From: Bremerella cremea
Lineage (GTDB): Bacteria > Planctomycetota > Planctomycetia > Pirellulales > Pirellulaceae
DNA length: 64,000 bases
Reading direction: 5' to 3'
Assembly: GCF_003335505.1 (NCBI RefSeq)
Contig: NZ_QPEX01000045.1
Coordinates: 186,001 to 250,000, forward strand
This document shows, one piece after another, positions 16,522 to 26,315 of the stretch; the first letter of the stretch is position 1; each line of letters opens with the position of its first letter. Position numbers and translations under genes: made by a program. The notes beneath the pieces are model-generated. The model made no database searches. It was not told the origin of the DNA and saw nothing but the letters and a program-made list of their open reading frames with translations.

Positions 16522-18102
16522 TTGAAGTACCATTTCCTCATCATCGACGATTCTCCCGAGGATAGAAACGCCGTCATATCCGCGTTGCGCCGTAATTTGA
16601 ACGTGCGTTATCGCTTCACAGAAGCGGCTACCGGTACGGATGGCCTTGAAAAGATCGCGACTTTGAAATCGGAAATTGACCTGGTCATTCTCGATTATCG
16701 CATGCCAGATATGAACGCGAAGACATTCGTGGAGCTTCTCCTGGCCGGAGCCAGCATTCCCCCGATCCCAATTGTGCTCATTACCGGCAGCGTCGGCACT
16801 GATCGGTTTGACGCGTCGTTTCTCGAACGAGGCGTGCAAGACTTCTTTGGGAAGTCACAAATCACAGAACAAATCCTGCCTCGTATTACTCAGAATGCCA
16901 TCGAGCGCCATAAGCTCTTACAAAAGGTGGTCGAGAGTGAACGCAAAGCGGAACGTGCGATGACCCTGGCGGAACAGGCCAACCGTTCCAAGTCGCAGTT
17001 CCTCACTTCGTTAAGTCACGAACTGAGAACCCCGCTGACGGCAATTATTGGCTTTGCCGAGATCCTCCAGCAAGACCTTTCCGCAGATGACGCTGAGAAG
17101 ATGTTAGGCATGATCGCCAATAGCGGAGAGCACTTGCTAGAACTGCTCAACGACTTGCTGGACATTGCGAAGGTCGAAGCAGGCAAACTGGAAGTTAGCG
17201 CTAGTCCGACAGACATTTGCCGCTTGATCGACTCGGCGTGCGAACTCCTTAAATATCGGGCCACCGAGAACGGTCTGAAGTTTCGCTGGCAAACGCCAAA
17301 CAATTGCCCATCGCTTCTCATGGTCGACGCGGTGCGTCTGAGGCAAATATTAATCAACCTCTTAGGCAACGCCATTAAATTCACCGATCAAGGTGGCATC
17401 GAGTGCTTGGCTGAATACAACTACGCCACCGAGAAATTGCAGATTCGGGTCATCGATACCGGACCAGGTGTTTCCGCCGATGTTGTGGAAAGTATTTTCA
17501 CACCTTTCGATCAAGGGCCAGCGAGCCGCGAAAAGAAACTGCTGGGAATTGGCCTCGGTCTGGCGATAAGTCGACAACTGGCCAACATGATGGGAGGCTT
17601 CCTGAAGCTAGAGGAAACGTCGGAGAACGGCTCGACGTTTCTTTTGGAAGTTGACGCCGCAGAATGCGCCCCTACAAAACAAACGTTATCGCCTGTGACT
17701 CCGCCTCGCGAGGATTCAATACCGAGGGATGGGTGGACCAAGTTATCGATTTTGATTGCTGAGGACGTCGACGCCAATCGATACCTGCTAAAGAAGGTGT
17801 TTGGCCGTTTCGGTATTGAACCTGAATTCGTCAAGGATGGAAAAGAGGCCTGTGACTCGGTGTTCACCCGAGAATCCCCATTCGACCTGATTGTGATGGA
17901 CATGCAGATGCCGGTGATGGACGGCTACGAGGCAACCTCGCTCTTGAAAGCAAAGGGAATTGAGACGCCAGTGGTCGCGCTAACCGCAGCGGCGTTAAGT
18001 GAAGATGTCGAACGCTGTTTATCAGTTGGCTGCAATCAGGTGTTGGTGAAACCGGTTAGCGTGGGTCAATTGCAGTCGCTCTTAATCGACTATTTTGGCT
18101 AA
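16522..18102 (+). CDS. Hybrid protein: receiver - histidine kinase - receiver
   Basis: A 526-residue cytoplasmic phosphorelay protein. A first receiver (about 1-125; LIIDDSPEDRNAV, VILDYRMPDMNA) precedes a HisKA domain (LTSLSHELRTPLTAIIGFAE), an ATP-binding domain (NLLGNAIKFTDQG, DTGPGV, LGIGLGLAISRQLANMMGG) and a second receiver (about 400-526; LIAEDVDANRYLLKK, LIVMDMQMPVMDGYEA). The start is a TTG at 16522, 12 bp after the Rcp1-like gene, because MKYHFLIIDDSP begins the receiver directly. As fourth gene of the operon it is the likely downstream partner of the phytochrome. No DNA-binding or enzymatic output is present, so the final target is unknown. Confidence 0.92.
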   Translation: MKYHFLIIDDSPEDRNAVISALRRNLNVRYRFTEAATGTDGLEKIATLKSEIDLVILDYRMPDMNAKTFVELLLAGASIPPIPIVLITGSVGTDRFDASFLERGVQDFFGKSQITEQILPRITQNAIERHKLLQKVVESERKAERAMTLAEQANRSKSQFLTSLSHELRTPLTAIIGFAEILQQDLSADDAEKMLGMIANSGEHLLELLNDLLDIAKVEAGKLEVSASPTDICRLIDSACELLKYRATENGLKFRWQTPNNCPSLLMVDAVRLRQILINLLGNAIKFTDQGGIECLAEYNYATEKLQIRVIDTGPGVSADVVESIFTPFDQGPASREKKLLGIGLGLAISRQLANMMGGFLKLEETSENGSTFLLEVDAAECAPTKQTLSPVTPPREDSIPRDGWTKLSILIAEDVDANRYLLKKVFGRFGIEPEFVKDGKEACDSVFTRESPFDLIVMDMQMPVMDGYEATSLLKAKGIETPVVALTAAALSEDVERCLSVGCNQVLVKPVSVGQLQSLLIDYFG

Positions 18103-18136
18103 CCCACGGCTAGGTTGTCGCCAGACGCTGTCTTCC

Positions 18137-18727
18137 CTAGCGGCCATTTTCTTCCGCGATCAACTGCTTAGCATAGATTGCTAATTTCATTCTCTTTGCG
18201 GTTGCTTGTTTTTGCAGTTCGCGAAAGGCTCGGCTCTCGTCCAGCTCTAAGCGCCCCATGATCAAGCCTTTCGCCTTCTCGATGACTTTACGATCTTCCA
18301 GGGCCTGTTTCAGGTCGCGATTCTCTTCCTTGAGAGACTCGAATTGCTGAAACCGCTCGAGCACGAGATAGATCGTTGGCTTGATCTGCTCCGTATCGAT
18401 CGGTTCGACCAAATAGGCCATGACGTGATCCTTCAGGGCCTTCTCGACATCCAGCAACGATTCTTTGGGTGTGATCACAATCGCAGGCGTAGGATCAAGA
18501 TTGCTAATCGCAATCAATGCATGAATCGCTTCGCCATCTTCTAACTCGATGCCCGAGATAATGAGATCTGGAGGTTTCGGCACCCCGGAATCTAACAGTT
18601 GCTTCGCTGACGAACAAATCGCCCGCAACCGAAACCCCATCTCCTCCACAAGCTCGCTCATGCTCTGCCGAATCTCTGCGGAACAATGAGCAATAATTAC
18701 TTCGATCTGTTCTGGATCAATCTTCAT
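18137..18727 (-). CDS. ANTAR-domain RNA-binding regulator with degenerate receiver
   Basis: A 196-residue AmiR/NasT-type protein. The C-terminal ANTAR domain (about 125-190) is well conserved (RKVIEKAKGLIMGRLELDE, AFRELQKQATAKRMKLA); such domains bind paired hairpins in leader RNA and prevent termination. The N-terminal receiver-like domain lacks the phosphoacceptor: where Asp is expected the sequence is LIISGIELEDG (Gly59), the acidic pair is replaced (IIAHCSAE), and the Lys is lost (AYLVEPID). It is therefore probably controlled by binding rather than phosphorylation. A short coiled coil (about 115-135) links the two. It is convergent with the phytochrome operon. The upstream region is rich in RNA-like hairpins. 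Confidence 0.9.
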   Translation of the reverse strand: MKIDPEQIEVIIAHCSAEIRQSMSELVEEMGFRLRAICSSAKQLLDSGVPKPPDLIISGIELEDGEAIHALIAISNLDPTPAIVITPKESLLDVEKALKDHVMAYLVEPIDTEQIKPTIYLVLERFQQFESLKEENRDLKQALEDRKVIEKAKGLIMGRLELDESRAFRELQKQATAKRMKLAIYAKQLIAEENGR

Positions 18728-19099
18728 GAAGGTTCAAGGCGAGTTCATCGGCCAGGGAAAATGAAAGTAGCTAGAAAAAGGCTACTTACTGCCACCCTTT
18801 GGCACAAGCCCTCCTCAGTGGCCGGAGACAAGACAAGCTCAGCCGTTGGTAACCTGCAGAGCCGTATTCCGTTTGCCAAGCGAGGGGGCCACCCAACCAG
18901 TAGCCTACGAACGACCGGTAACGTTCTCGGTCACCGCTTAGACGCACACCGAGACGGCTCAAGAAACAACGGGAACCGGTGCTGCCAGGTAGCGTTGGGG
19001 ACTACTGGGCAGGACTACCGGTTCCACGAGGTTTGAGACACGTCTTGGTCAATCAGACACGGCGTGTCTCGAGTTGGGTATGAGGAACGCTAGGCACGG
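18728..19099. other. Structured intergenic region upstream of the ANTAR gene
   Basis: No gene, but several inverted repeats. The strongest spans 18972-19025: an outer 9-bp stem (GGAACCGGT/ACCGGTTCC) encloses an 11-bp stem with one mismatch (CTGCCAGGTAG/CTACTGGGCAG) and a 9-base loop. Others are AAGTAGC/GCTACTT (18765-18787), TGCCA/TGGCA (about 18790-18804), GAGCCGT/ACGGCTC (about 18858-18962, enclosing smaller stems) and GAGACACG/CGTGTCTC (19035-19070). Read on the minus strand this would be the 5' leader of the ANTAR gene, or the 3' end of the chemoreceptor transcript. No known riboswitch pattern is recognised. Confidence 0.55.
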
Positions 19100-21130
19100 T
19101 CAGTTGTGTCGGCATAGCATCATATTCATCTGCTCTTTCATCGTGCTGGCCAGTTCGCTCAGGTCGTGGCTGGCATCGTAGGCCTGTCCCATCCCGACCA
19201 CAGCTGTATTAAGCAACTGATCGATCGACTTGAGCCGCTGATTGATGGCCTGGGTTTGATCGACGGTGGTATCCATGTTGCCACGAGCACTTTGCGAACT
19301 CTCGACCACGCGACCGACTTCTTCGCTTAAAGCGGTAGCCGCGCGGCCTTGCTCTTGCGTTACTTCTGTCAAAAGTTCGGTAGCGTTGAGGATCTTTTGA
19401 AACAGATCGCTGACTTGTGTTGTCGATTTGGTTGTCGCACTCGTCGCACTTTGAATCGCCGCAATCCGATTCTCGATTCCTTCGATGGCACTGCTTGTCT
19501 GCAACGCCAACTGTTTGACTTCCGTGGCAACCACAGCAAAACCACGACCAGCTTCCCCCGCTCGGCTGGCCTCGATGGTCGCGTTCAGGCTAAGCAGTTG
19601 CGTTTGGTCCGCAATGTCTCGAATCAATTGCACCACGTCGCCGATCTCCGCAGCCGCCGACTCGAGACGTTCAATTTGCGCGGAATTCTGCGAGACAATT
19701 TCAGCTGCGGACTGGGTTGTTTGAGAAGCCTGATTGGCTTGTTTGCTTGCTTTCTCCATATCATCAACCAAACGCTGAATCGACTGCGAAGCAGATTGCA
19801 GCGAATCCGAAACCGAAGAGATTGAACCGGAGGCGCCTCGAATACTTTCAAACATCGAAGCGACATCGCGCGTGATCTCTTCGCTCTGATTTTGCGATTG
19901 GGTGATGTCTCGCTTCACCGATTCGGCATTGCGTGAAAGTTCTTCCCCGGAGGAAGCCAGGCTACTGGAACTAGACGAACATAGTTCGCCCGCTTTGTCC
20001 AAGCGTTCTAGTACTTGATTAAAGCTGGCGGCGATCTCGCCCAATTCACCTTCCATGCAGGGCAAGCGTTCTTGCAAACTCGCTTCTCCGGTGGCAATCT
20101 TACGAATCGATGACGTTAATCGTTTGGTCCGCTTGGCGATCGTCCGCGCGGTTTGGAAACCAATTCCACCGACAAACAAAATCGCTAGTCCACAAATAAC
20201 TACCGCTCCGATCAAGCGGCGTAGCTCCTGGCTGGCAGTCTGAGCCGCCTGAGCTTTGATTTCCTCTGCTAGGACTAATTGAATCTGGCGATAATCTCCC
20301 AGACGAGCTGTTTGTACTTTCCACCACTCGTTCGGCTCGATATCGAAATGATCTCCGTCCATGGCGTTGGTCACCAGCGCAGCGATTTCAGCCGCACGAA
20401 GCGTATGAGAAGCCTTTTGAGCATCGCTTAGCATGCTCAACACTTCCAGCGGCACCAGCGATTCAAAATGCAGCAGATGCTCTTCTTGGGCACGTTGCAA
20501 GTCAGCAATTTTGCGCCGAAGTGCCGCATCGGCCTGCTTGCCAGCCAACGCTTGAGATACGTTCGCCCGCTCTAAACCGGCGTACTCCTTGGCCATGGCC
20601 AACATTTCAGCAGCCAACAGCGTTTGGACCAAGCGGCCATCGTGGGTGGTGCGAGCACACGCAATCGCCAGGTCAAAATTCGCCTGAATGAAGCTGGTAT
20701 ACTCCTTCAAGATTGGCCCCGCTTCCTGCAGTGCATCGACGTTGGTTCTTGCCGTTACGATTCGCGATTGTCGCTGCCGAATCTCTTGCATGGCAGCGGC
20801 GTTGATCAACCCAGCGGCGACTGCCTCCTGCAGTCCAGAGTCGATACGCTGCAAGACGGCGTCGGTCTCTTGCCGTTGCTTTTTCAGCTCATCGACAAAC
20901 GTCGTTCCACCCCCAGCAATGAAACCGGCACTCATCCCACGCTCTTTTTGAAGTTCGTGAGTAAGATCACCCAAGTACCGTGTGACCGCCACGATCTCAG
21001 GCCCTTGTTGGGCTTGTTGGTAGGCTTCCCAGCAACGGCTGATTTGGCAATATGCCAGCAAAAGCGTCGGCAGGATGGCCGCTACCACTAAAAACCACAA
21101 CCGTCGACGGATAGTAAAATCCCAACGCAT
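19100..21130 (-). CDS. Methyl-accepting chemotaxis protein with NIT sensor domain
   Basis: A 676-residue transmembrane chemoreceptor. Membrane segment 1 (about 10-28, LWFLVVAAILPTLLLAYC) and segment 2 (about 305-330, IGAVVICGLAILFVGGIGF) flank a periplasmic helical domain. That domain starts LTHELQKERGMSAGFIAGG, the nitrate/nitrite-sensing (NIT) signature. A HAMP linker follows, then the signalling helix pair with the highly conserved hairpin (IADQTQLLSLNATIEASRAG, GRGFAVVATEVKQLALQTS). It would signal through CheW/CheA to the flagellum. ATG 21130 with GGGGGCAGG upstream is preferred to the TTG at 21154. Its neighbour is an ANTAR protein; NIT and ANTAR are fused in the nitrate regulator NasR. 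Confidence 0.92.
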   Translation of the reverse strand: MRWDFTIRRRLWFLVVAAILPTLLLAYCQISRCWEAYQQAQQGPEIVAVTRYLGDLTHELQKERGMSAGFIAGGGTTFVDELKKQRQETDAVLQRIDSGLQEAVAAGLINAAAMQEIRQRQSRIVTARTNVDALQEAGPILKEYTSFIQANFDLAIACARTTHDGRLVQTLLAAEMLAMAKEYAGLERANVSQALAGKQADAALRRKIADLQRAQEEHLLHFESLVPLEVLSMLSDAQKASHTLRAAEIAALVTNAMDGDHFDIEPNEWWKVQTARLGDYRQIQLVLAEEIKAQAAQTASQELRRLIGAVVICGLAILFVGGIGFQTARTIAKRTKRLTSSIRKIATGEASLQERLPCMEGELGEIAASFNQVLERLDKAGELCSSSSSSLASSGEELSRNAESVKRDITQSQNQSEEITRDVASMFESIRGASGSISSVSDSLQSASQSIQRLVDDMEKASKQANQASQTTQSAAEIVSQNSAQIERLESAAAEIGDVVQLIRDIADQTQLLSLNATIEASRAGEAGRGFAVVATEVKQLALQTSSAIEGIENRIAAIQSATSATTKSTTQVSDLFQKILNATELLTEVTQEQGRAATALSEEVGRVVESSQSARGNMDTTVDQTQAINQRLKSIDQLLNTAVVGMGQAYDASHDLSELASTMKEQMNMMLCRHN

Positions 21131-21554
21131 AAAACCTGCCCCCAGGATCGTCAAGTTGAAAAACGACTTCCAACGTTACATTGCTTTTTCAGAAAAGCCC
21201 CTCGCTTGGACAAATTGGCTCGTACCTTGCGGCGGACCGCAGTCCGCATAATCGGCTTACCCGCTCGGATTGCTAACGACTTGAGCACTACGTGAGCAGT
21301 CGCATTTAGTGCCTGACAAAGCCCATGTTTTGCATGCCAGTTATACACAAAACAGAATTCCTCGTTTGGGTTACCGTGAGAAGAATCCGAGCTTCTGCCT
21401 GGCTTTTCGTCAGCAATGTGAAGGGGACCGCTTAGACCTGCTCTGCGCCGATGGAAGATTCTTCTGCGCAACAAAGACTTGGGAAGCTATTCGCCAAAGT
21501 CTATGATCGAACTTTCCCAACTGCCATTTACTTCTACCTAAATACGGTGATCTC
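21131..21554. other. Intergenic region, possible sigma-28-like -10
   Basis: About 420 bp between the divergent chemoreceptor and serine hydrolase genes. On the minus strand, GCCGATTA at 21256-21249 resembles the sigma-28 -10 element (GCCGATAA), 119 nt before the chemoreceptor start, but no matching TAAA element stands at the right distance. A short palindrome (GCGGAC/GTCCGC, 21232-21247) lies next to it. Nothing else is seen. Confidence 0.3.
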
Positions 21555-22511
21555 GTGGTGCTAACTTATCGGCGAACTCTTCTGCTCGGCATTCTGGGAA
21601 CTCTTTGCCTATTGCCAGGCACGCAGCTAAATCCAATTCACGGCGCTGAGCCCAACAAGCCCACCCCGCAGGCAAACACGAGCTCGCCTGAGCTTTCGGC
21701 ATTGCTCCTTCCGCTCATCGAGAAGCATCGTGGAGATGTCGGTGTCGTGATCCAGCACTTTCCCAGTGGCGAGTCGTTCGCCTATCAGGCAGACAAACCA
21801 ATGTCGACCGCCAGTTTGATTAAACTGCCGCTACTGATGGCGACCTACGCTAAAGTTCACGACGGCGGCGTTTCGCTCGACACGATGATTACCTTGACAG
21901 AAGCCGACAAGGTCCCTGGCTCTGGCATTCTGACCAAACACTTTTCGCCTGGCCTGACGCTTAGCCTTCGAGACGCGATCCAGTTGATGGTCGCTTATTC
22001 CGACAATACCGCCACCAACTTAGTGATCGACACCGTCGGTCTAGACACCACGAACACACTTATGAAGAAGCTCGGCTGTGACGAGACACGCCTCAATTCC
22101 AAAGTTTTTCGGCGCGATACTTCCAACGACATGGAACGTAGCAAAGCGTTCGGCTTGGGAAGCACCTCGGCAAATGATATGCAGCGGATGCTAAGGGCGT
22201 TGCACGATCGTTCGTTCGTCGATCAGGCTACGTCTGAGCAAATCTTAAAGCACCTGTACGACTGCGAAGATCGCATGAAAGCAGCCCGCTACTTGCCTGC
22301 CAACGTGAAAGTCGCCCACAAAGGCGGTTCTGTCAACGCGGCCCGCACCGATGCCGGAATCATCGACCTACCAGATGGGAAGGGGGCGATCCTCTTCTGT
22401 GTTCTGACTATGAACAATCAAGATGAAAGCTGGACCGACGACAACGAAGGTGATGTTTTGTCAGCCAAGATCGGTAAGGCCGTTTACGATTACTTCGTGA
22501 AGAAAGAATAA
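21555..22511 (+). CDS. Exported serine hydrolase of the class A beta-lactamase fold
   Basis: A 318-residue protein with a signal peptide (TLLLGILGTLCLLPG). Penicillin-binding motifs are seen: SxxK at 87-90 (STASLIKLPLL), SDN at 149-151 (AYSDNTATNLVID) and a KTG-like KGG at 256-258 (AHKGGSVNAARTD). The alignment with class A enzymes (GCDETRLNSKVFRRDTS against GDHVTRLDRWEPELN) shows no clear counterpart of the deacylating Glu166. True beta-lactamase activity is therefore doubtful, and a peptidase or esterase role is as likely. The start is GTG at 21555 or 21558. It ends 10 bp from the convergent sugar isomerase gene. Confidence 0.85.
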   Translation: MVLTYRRTLLLGILGTLCLLPGTQLNPIHGAEPNKPTPQANTSSPELSALLLPLIEKHRGDVGVVIQHFPSGESFAYQADKPMSTASLIKLPLLMATYAKVHDGGVSLDTMITLTEADKVPGSGILTKHFSPGLTLSLRDAIQLMVAYSDNTATNLVIDTVGLDTTNTLMKKLGCDETRLNSKVFRRDTSNDMERSKAFGLGSTSANDMQRMLRALHDRSFVDQATSEQILKHLYDCEDRMKAARYLPANVKVAHKGGSVNAARTDAGIIDLPDGKGAILFCVLTMNNQDESWTDDNEGDVLSAKIGKAVYDYFVKKE

Positions 22512-22521
22512 AACCCAAGTG

Positions 22522-23469
22522 TTACGCTCGACCAGCATTTACCTTCGCGACGCAAGCATCCAAGTACGCACGCCCTCGGTTGATTTCGTCGGTTGTTTCT
22601 TTCAAGGTCGGCAAGATCGGAATTCCACGAGGCACTGGGTGCATGAACACTTCGGTCCACCCTTGATAGTCAATCTCGGCTAAAGCTTCGACAAGCGGTT
22701 GGAAGTCGAGGGTTCCCCGACCAGGCATCTGCAATAGCTGCTGCTCGGTTGGCATTGGTTTGTGGCAGCCGTTGCCATGCTCCCAGGCATAAAACATCAC
22801 CAGCCCTTCCTTCAGATCGCGAATCAACTGGGCTAGTTGCCCAGGGTCTTGCGGCAAGTGATACGGAGCCAAAGCGATGCCGAGGTTCTTTGATGGCCGC
22901 AGTTCTAACAACCACTTGAGCGAGTCGGGCTCGAAGATCAGATTGTTCGCGTGATTCTCAATGGCGATAGTCACCCCGGTTTCTTCTGCGACTTCCAGAT
23001 GCGGTTTCATCTTCTCTAAGAAGTCTGCCACTCCTTTTTTGAGTTCGCTCCTCTGCAAATTCTTCGGCCCCTCGCCACCGGTCACCATCAGTTGGCAACC
23101 AAAACGTTGAGCGAAACGCATTTCGTTCTGTAAACCGAATGGGCCCAGCTTGTACTGCGTGATGCAGCCCAAAGCAACATCGTTCTCTTTCAGCAGTGCA
23201 GCAAACTTGTCTGCCCCTAACACGTCGATCTGTTCCCGTTGATCGCCATGCACTTTAGGCCAAACGTCGATTGTCTTCGCGCCAATCTTCTTGGCTTCCG
23301 GCAAGACCTCGGCCAACGGAAGGTAGCCGTACATGCACGAGGGAAGCATGTAGTTCAGTTGAAACTTTTTGGTAGCGTTTGCCTCACCGACAGAGCAAAG
23401 CCCAGCCCCAACCGCCCCGGCAGCCAATGCGTGGAACGTACGACGATTGATTGAAGAAGCGTTGGTCAT
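22522..23469 (-). CDS. Exported sugar phosphate isomerase/epimerase (TIM barrel)
   Basis: A 315-residue protein of the AP-endonuclease-2-like TIM barrel family. A Tat-type signal (SINRRTFHALAAGAVGAG) is followed by barrel motifs such as VWPKVHGDQREQIDVLGADK, VTIAIENHANNLIF and the end motif YQGWTEVFMHPVPRG. Planctomycetes carry many such Tat-exported isomerase-like proteins next to Gfo/Idh/MocA oxidoreductases, as here, probably for periplasmic breakdown of modified sugars; the substrate is unknown. ATG 23469 is chosen as the start of the twin-arginine signal. A REP-like hairpin (23486-23506) lies 17 bp upstream. Confidence 0.88.
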   Translation of the reverse strand: MTNASSINRRTFHALAAGAVGAGLCSVGEANATKKFQLNYMLPSCMYGYLPLAEVLPEAKKIGAKTIDVWPKVHGDQREQIDVLGADKFAALLKENDVALGCITQYKLGPFGLQNEMRFAQRFGCQLMVTGGEGPKNLQRSELKKGVADFLEKMKPHLEVAEETGVTIAIENHANNLIFEPDSLKWLLELRPSKNLGIALAPYHLPQDPGQLAQLIRDLKEGLVMFYAWEHGNGCHKPMPTEQQLLQMPGRGTLDFQPLVEALAEIDYQGWTEVFMHPVPRGIPILPTLKETTDEINRGRAYLDACVAKVNAGRA

Positions 23470-23485
23470 AATCAAGTTATTCCAG

Positions 23486-23506
23486 GTAGGGCACGCTGTG
23501 CGTGCC
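23486..23506. repeat. Single REP-like hairpin unit
   Basis: GTAGGGCACGCTGTGCGTGC plus a final C. It forms GGCACGC/GCGTGCC around TGT and matches the units at 29106-29126 and 29177-29197 except for two base pairs that changed on both sides of the stem. Only one unit is found here. Confidence 0.65.
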
Positions 23507-23577
23507 AGACAGCGGATATGGTTTTCCGACAAGTATCCTCGGATGCATCAGGACAGCCTGACCTACGAAGATGAAGG

Positions 23578-24873
<1,296 letters not shown>

Positions 24874-25160
24874 GGCAAGTTCCTATCGAAGTAGGGAAGG
24901 GGAGCTAGGTGGGAAGCTGGACGGATGAGAGTTGGATCTTTGTGATCGCCCCGAGGAAAGCCTCGCGGCGGCAAACCACGACATGCCCCATCGTCACTTC
25001 TTGAGAAACGAGATGCAAGAGAAGTTTCTCGATTCGTTGGAGGTCTGCAGAATGCGGATGTCGATCGAGCCACCAATACGTTGCAACGTATCGTGCTCAA
25101 ATGACATAATGGAGATATGATCGCAACAACGAAGGGCAAGCCAAGGCGAGGCTCACCTAG

Positions 25161-25694
25161 ATGCCGCAAACACACAATACCAGGGCCAAGTTTCACTATA
25201 GCACATTGCCCCAATGGGAGAGCCAAGGGAAGTTCTTACTACGAATGCTGTTCGCTCGATCGGACTACTGGGACTGGGATATGCGTGGCTTCTCATGGCA
25301 ACCGGTTTTGGCCGGTACTGCGGTAGTGTGGCACGAGGCGCTGACTTTTCAAGATGGAATCGCCCAGTGTGGCCAAGCCGGCGGAGTCGATATTTGGTCC
25401 TTCGCGTTCGAAAAACTTGTCGGCGGAATACCGCACTTCACGCCGGCGAAGTTCGGAGAAGTGCGAACATTCGAATTGTGTGCAGAGGATCGATCGTATC
25501 CGATCAACGTACTGCGGACCGAGCGGCAGGCCTACTTTCAATGGGATGAACCGGTTCAAGTCGGCATGGATCCTCTCGGTTACAATCTCGACACTGGGCA
25601 ACCAAGTAAAACGATCAGCACTACGGAAGACATGGTCTTTTATCTCGACTACGTTCCACCGGCGCCGTGGTGGAAATTTTGGTTAGCGAATTGA
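25161..25694 (+). CDS. Trp-rich hypothetical protein, paralogue of the next gene
   Basis: A 177-residue soluble protein with no signal or membrane segment and unusually many Trp residues (RSDYWDWDMRGFSWQP, DIWSFAFEKL). It ends PPAPWWKFWLAN. I recognise no family. It shares a pattern with the following gene: FLxR, then GFxWQ near residue 45-50, then a closing Trp/Phe cluster. The two are 9 bp apart and so form a tandem pair. The start is unsure, since ATG 25161 lacks a clear ribosome site. Function unknown. Confidence 0.65.
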   Translation: MPQTHNTRAKFHYSTLPQWESQGKFLLRMLFARSDYWDWDMRGFSWQPVLAGTAVVWHEALTFQDGIAQCGQAGGVDIWSFAFEKLVGGIPHFTPAKFGEVRTFELCAEDRSYPINVLRTERQAYFQWDEPVQVGMDPLGYNLDTGQPSKTISTTEDMVFYLDYVPPAPWWKFWLAN

Positions 25695-25703
25695 GGCGTT
25701 GTG

Positions 25704-26306
25704 ATGTCGATCGATACCCAACCCAGCCCGCTAGACGTGAAAGAACCAGCAACCTTTGTTCTCGCTCCGCTACCAGGGGAGGAAACGATCGGGCAGTGGC
25801 TGTTTCGTTATTCAGTGATTCGTTCGTGGCGGCTTGGCTGCCCAGGCTTCCATTGGCAGGAAACATTGTGGCTCTCCGTTCTATTCTGGCAAGACCTACA
25901 GTTGAAAGATCGATCGCCCTGGTACAGTAAACTGGCCGACGGCGTTCAACTCGAGCCGTCGCTCGAAGATATTGTGACCACGTTTCGAGTACTCAATATC
26001 GCGACGTTATCGACGATGCAGATTTCCGTGTCGCTAGGAAATGAAACAATTCGCTACAACGTTTTTCGTCGATCGATAGAAGATCTCGACCAGAAAAGCT
26101 TCTTTCAAAATGATGAACTGTGCTTCGTAGCCGCAGACATACCCACCGGTTTGGCCCAGTGGCAATCACTGGAGATCCCAGGCGAAGAAGTTCTCGTTGG
26201 CCATATTCAACATGGGCAGCAGCGAACGGTCAAAACTAAGAACTGGCGACTCACGAAACAGGGTCTGGTGCAATATCGCCATAAGCCGTTCTGGCGATTC
26301 TGGTAA
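25704..26306 (+). CDS. Trp-rich hypothetical protein, paralogue of the previous gene
   Basis: A 200-residue soluble protein, again Trp/Phe-rich (RSWRLGCPGFHWQETLW, SVLFWQDLQ) and ending KPFWRFW, much like the WWKFW end of the gene before it. The shared GFxWQ motif and the tail suggest an old tandem duplication. ATG 25704 (or GTG 25701) is preceded by GAGG within the end of the upstream gene, so the two are probably translated together. No family is recognised. Confidence 0.7.
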   Translation: MSIDTQPSPLDVKEPATFVLAPLPGEETIGQWLFRYSVIRSWRLGCPGFHWQETLWLSVLFWQDLQLKDRSPWYSKLADGVQLEPSLEDIVTTFRVLNIATLSTMQISVSLGNETIRYNVFRRSIEDLDQKSFFQNDELCFVAADIPTGLAQWQSLEIPGEEVLVGHIQHGQQRTVKTKNWRLTKQGLVQYRHKPFWRFW

Positions 26307-26315
26307 CTACAGATC

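Noticed and set aside
21232..21256. Sigma-28 promoter for the chemoreceptor
   Set aside because: Only the -10 half matches; no TAAA-like element at the needed spacing.
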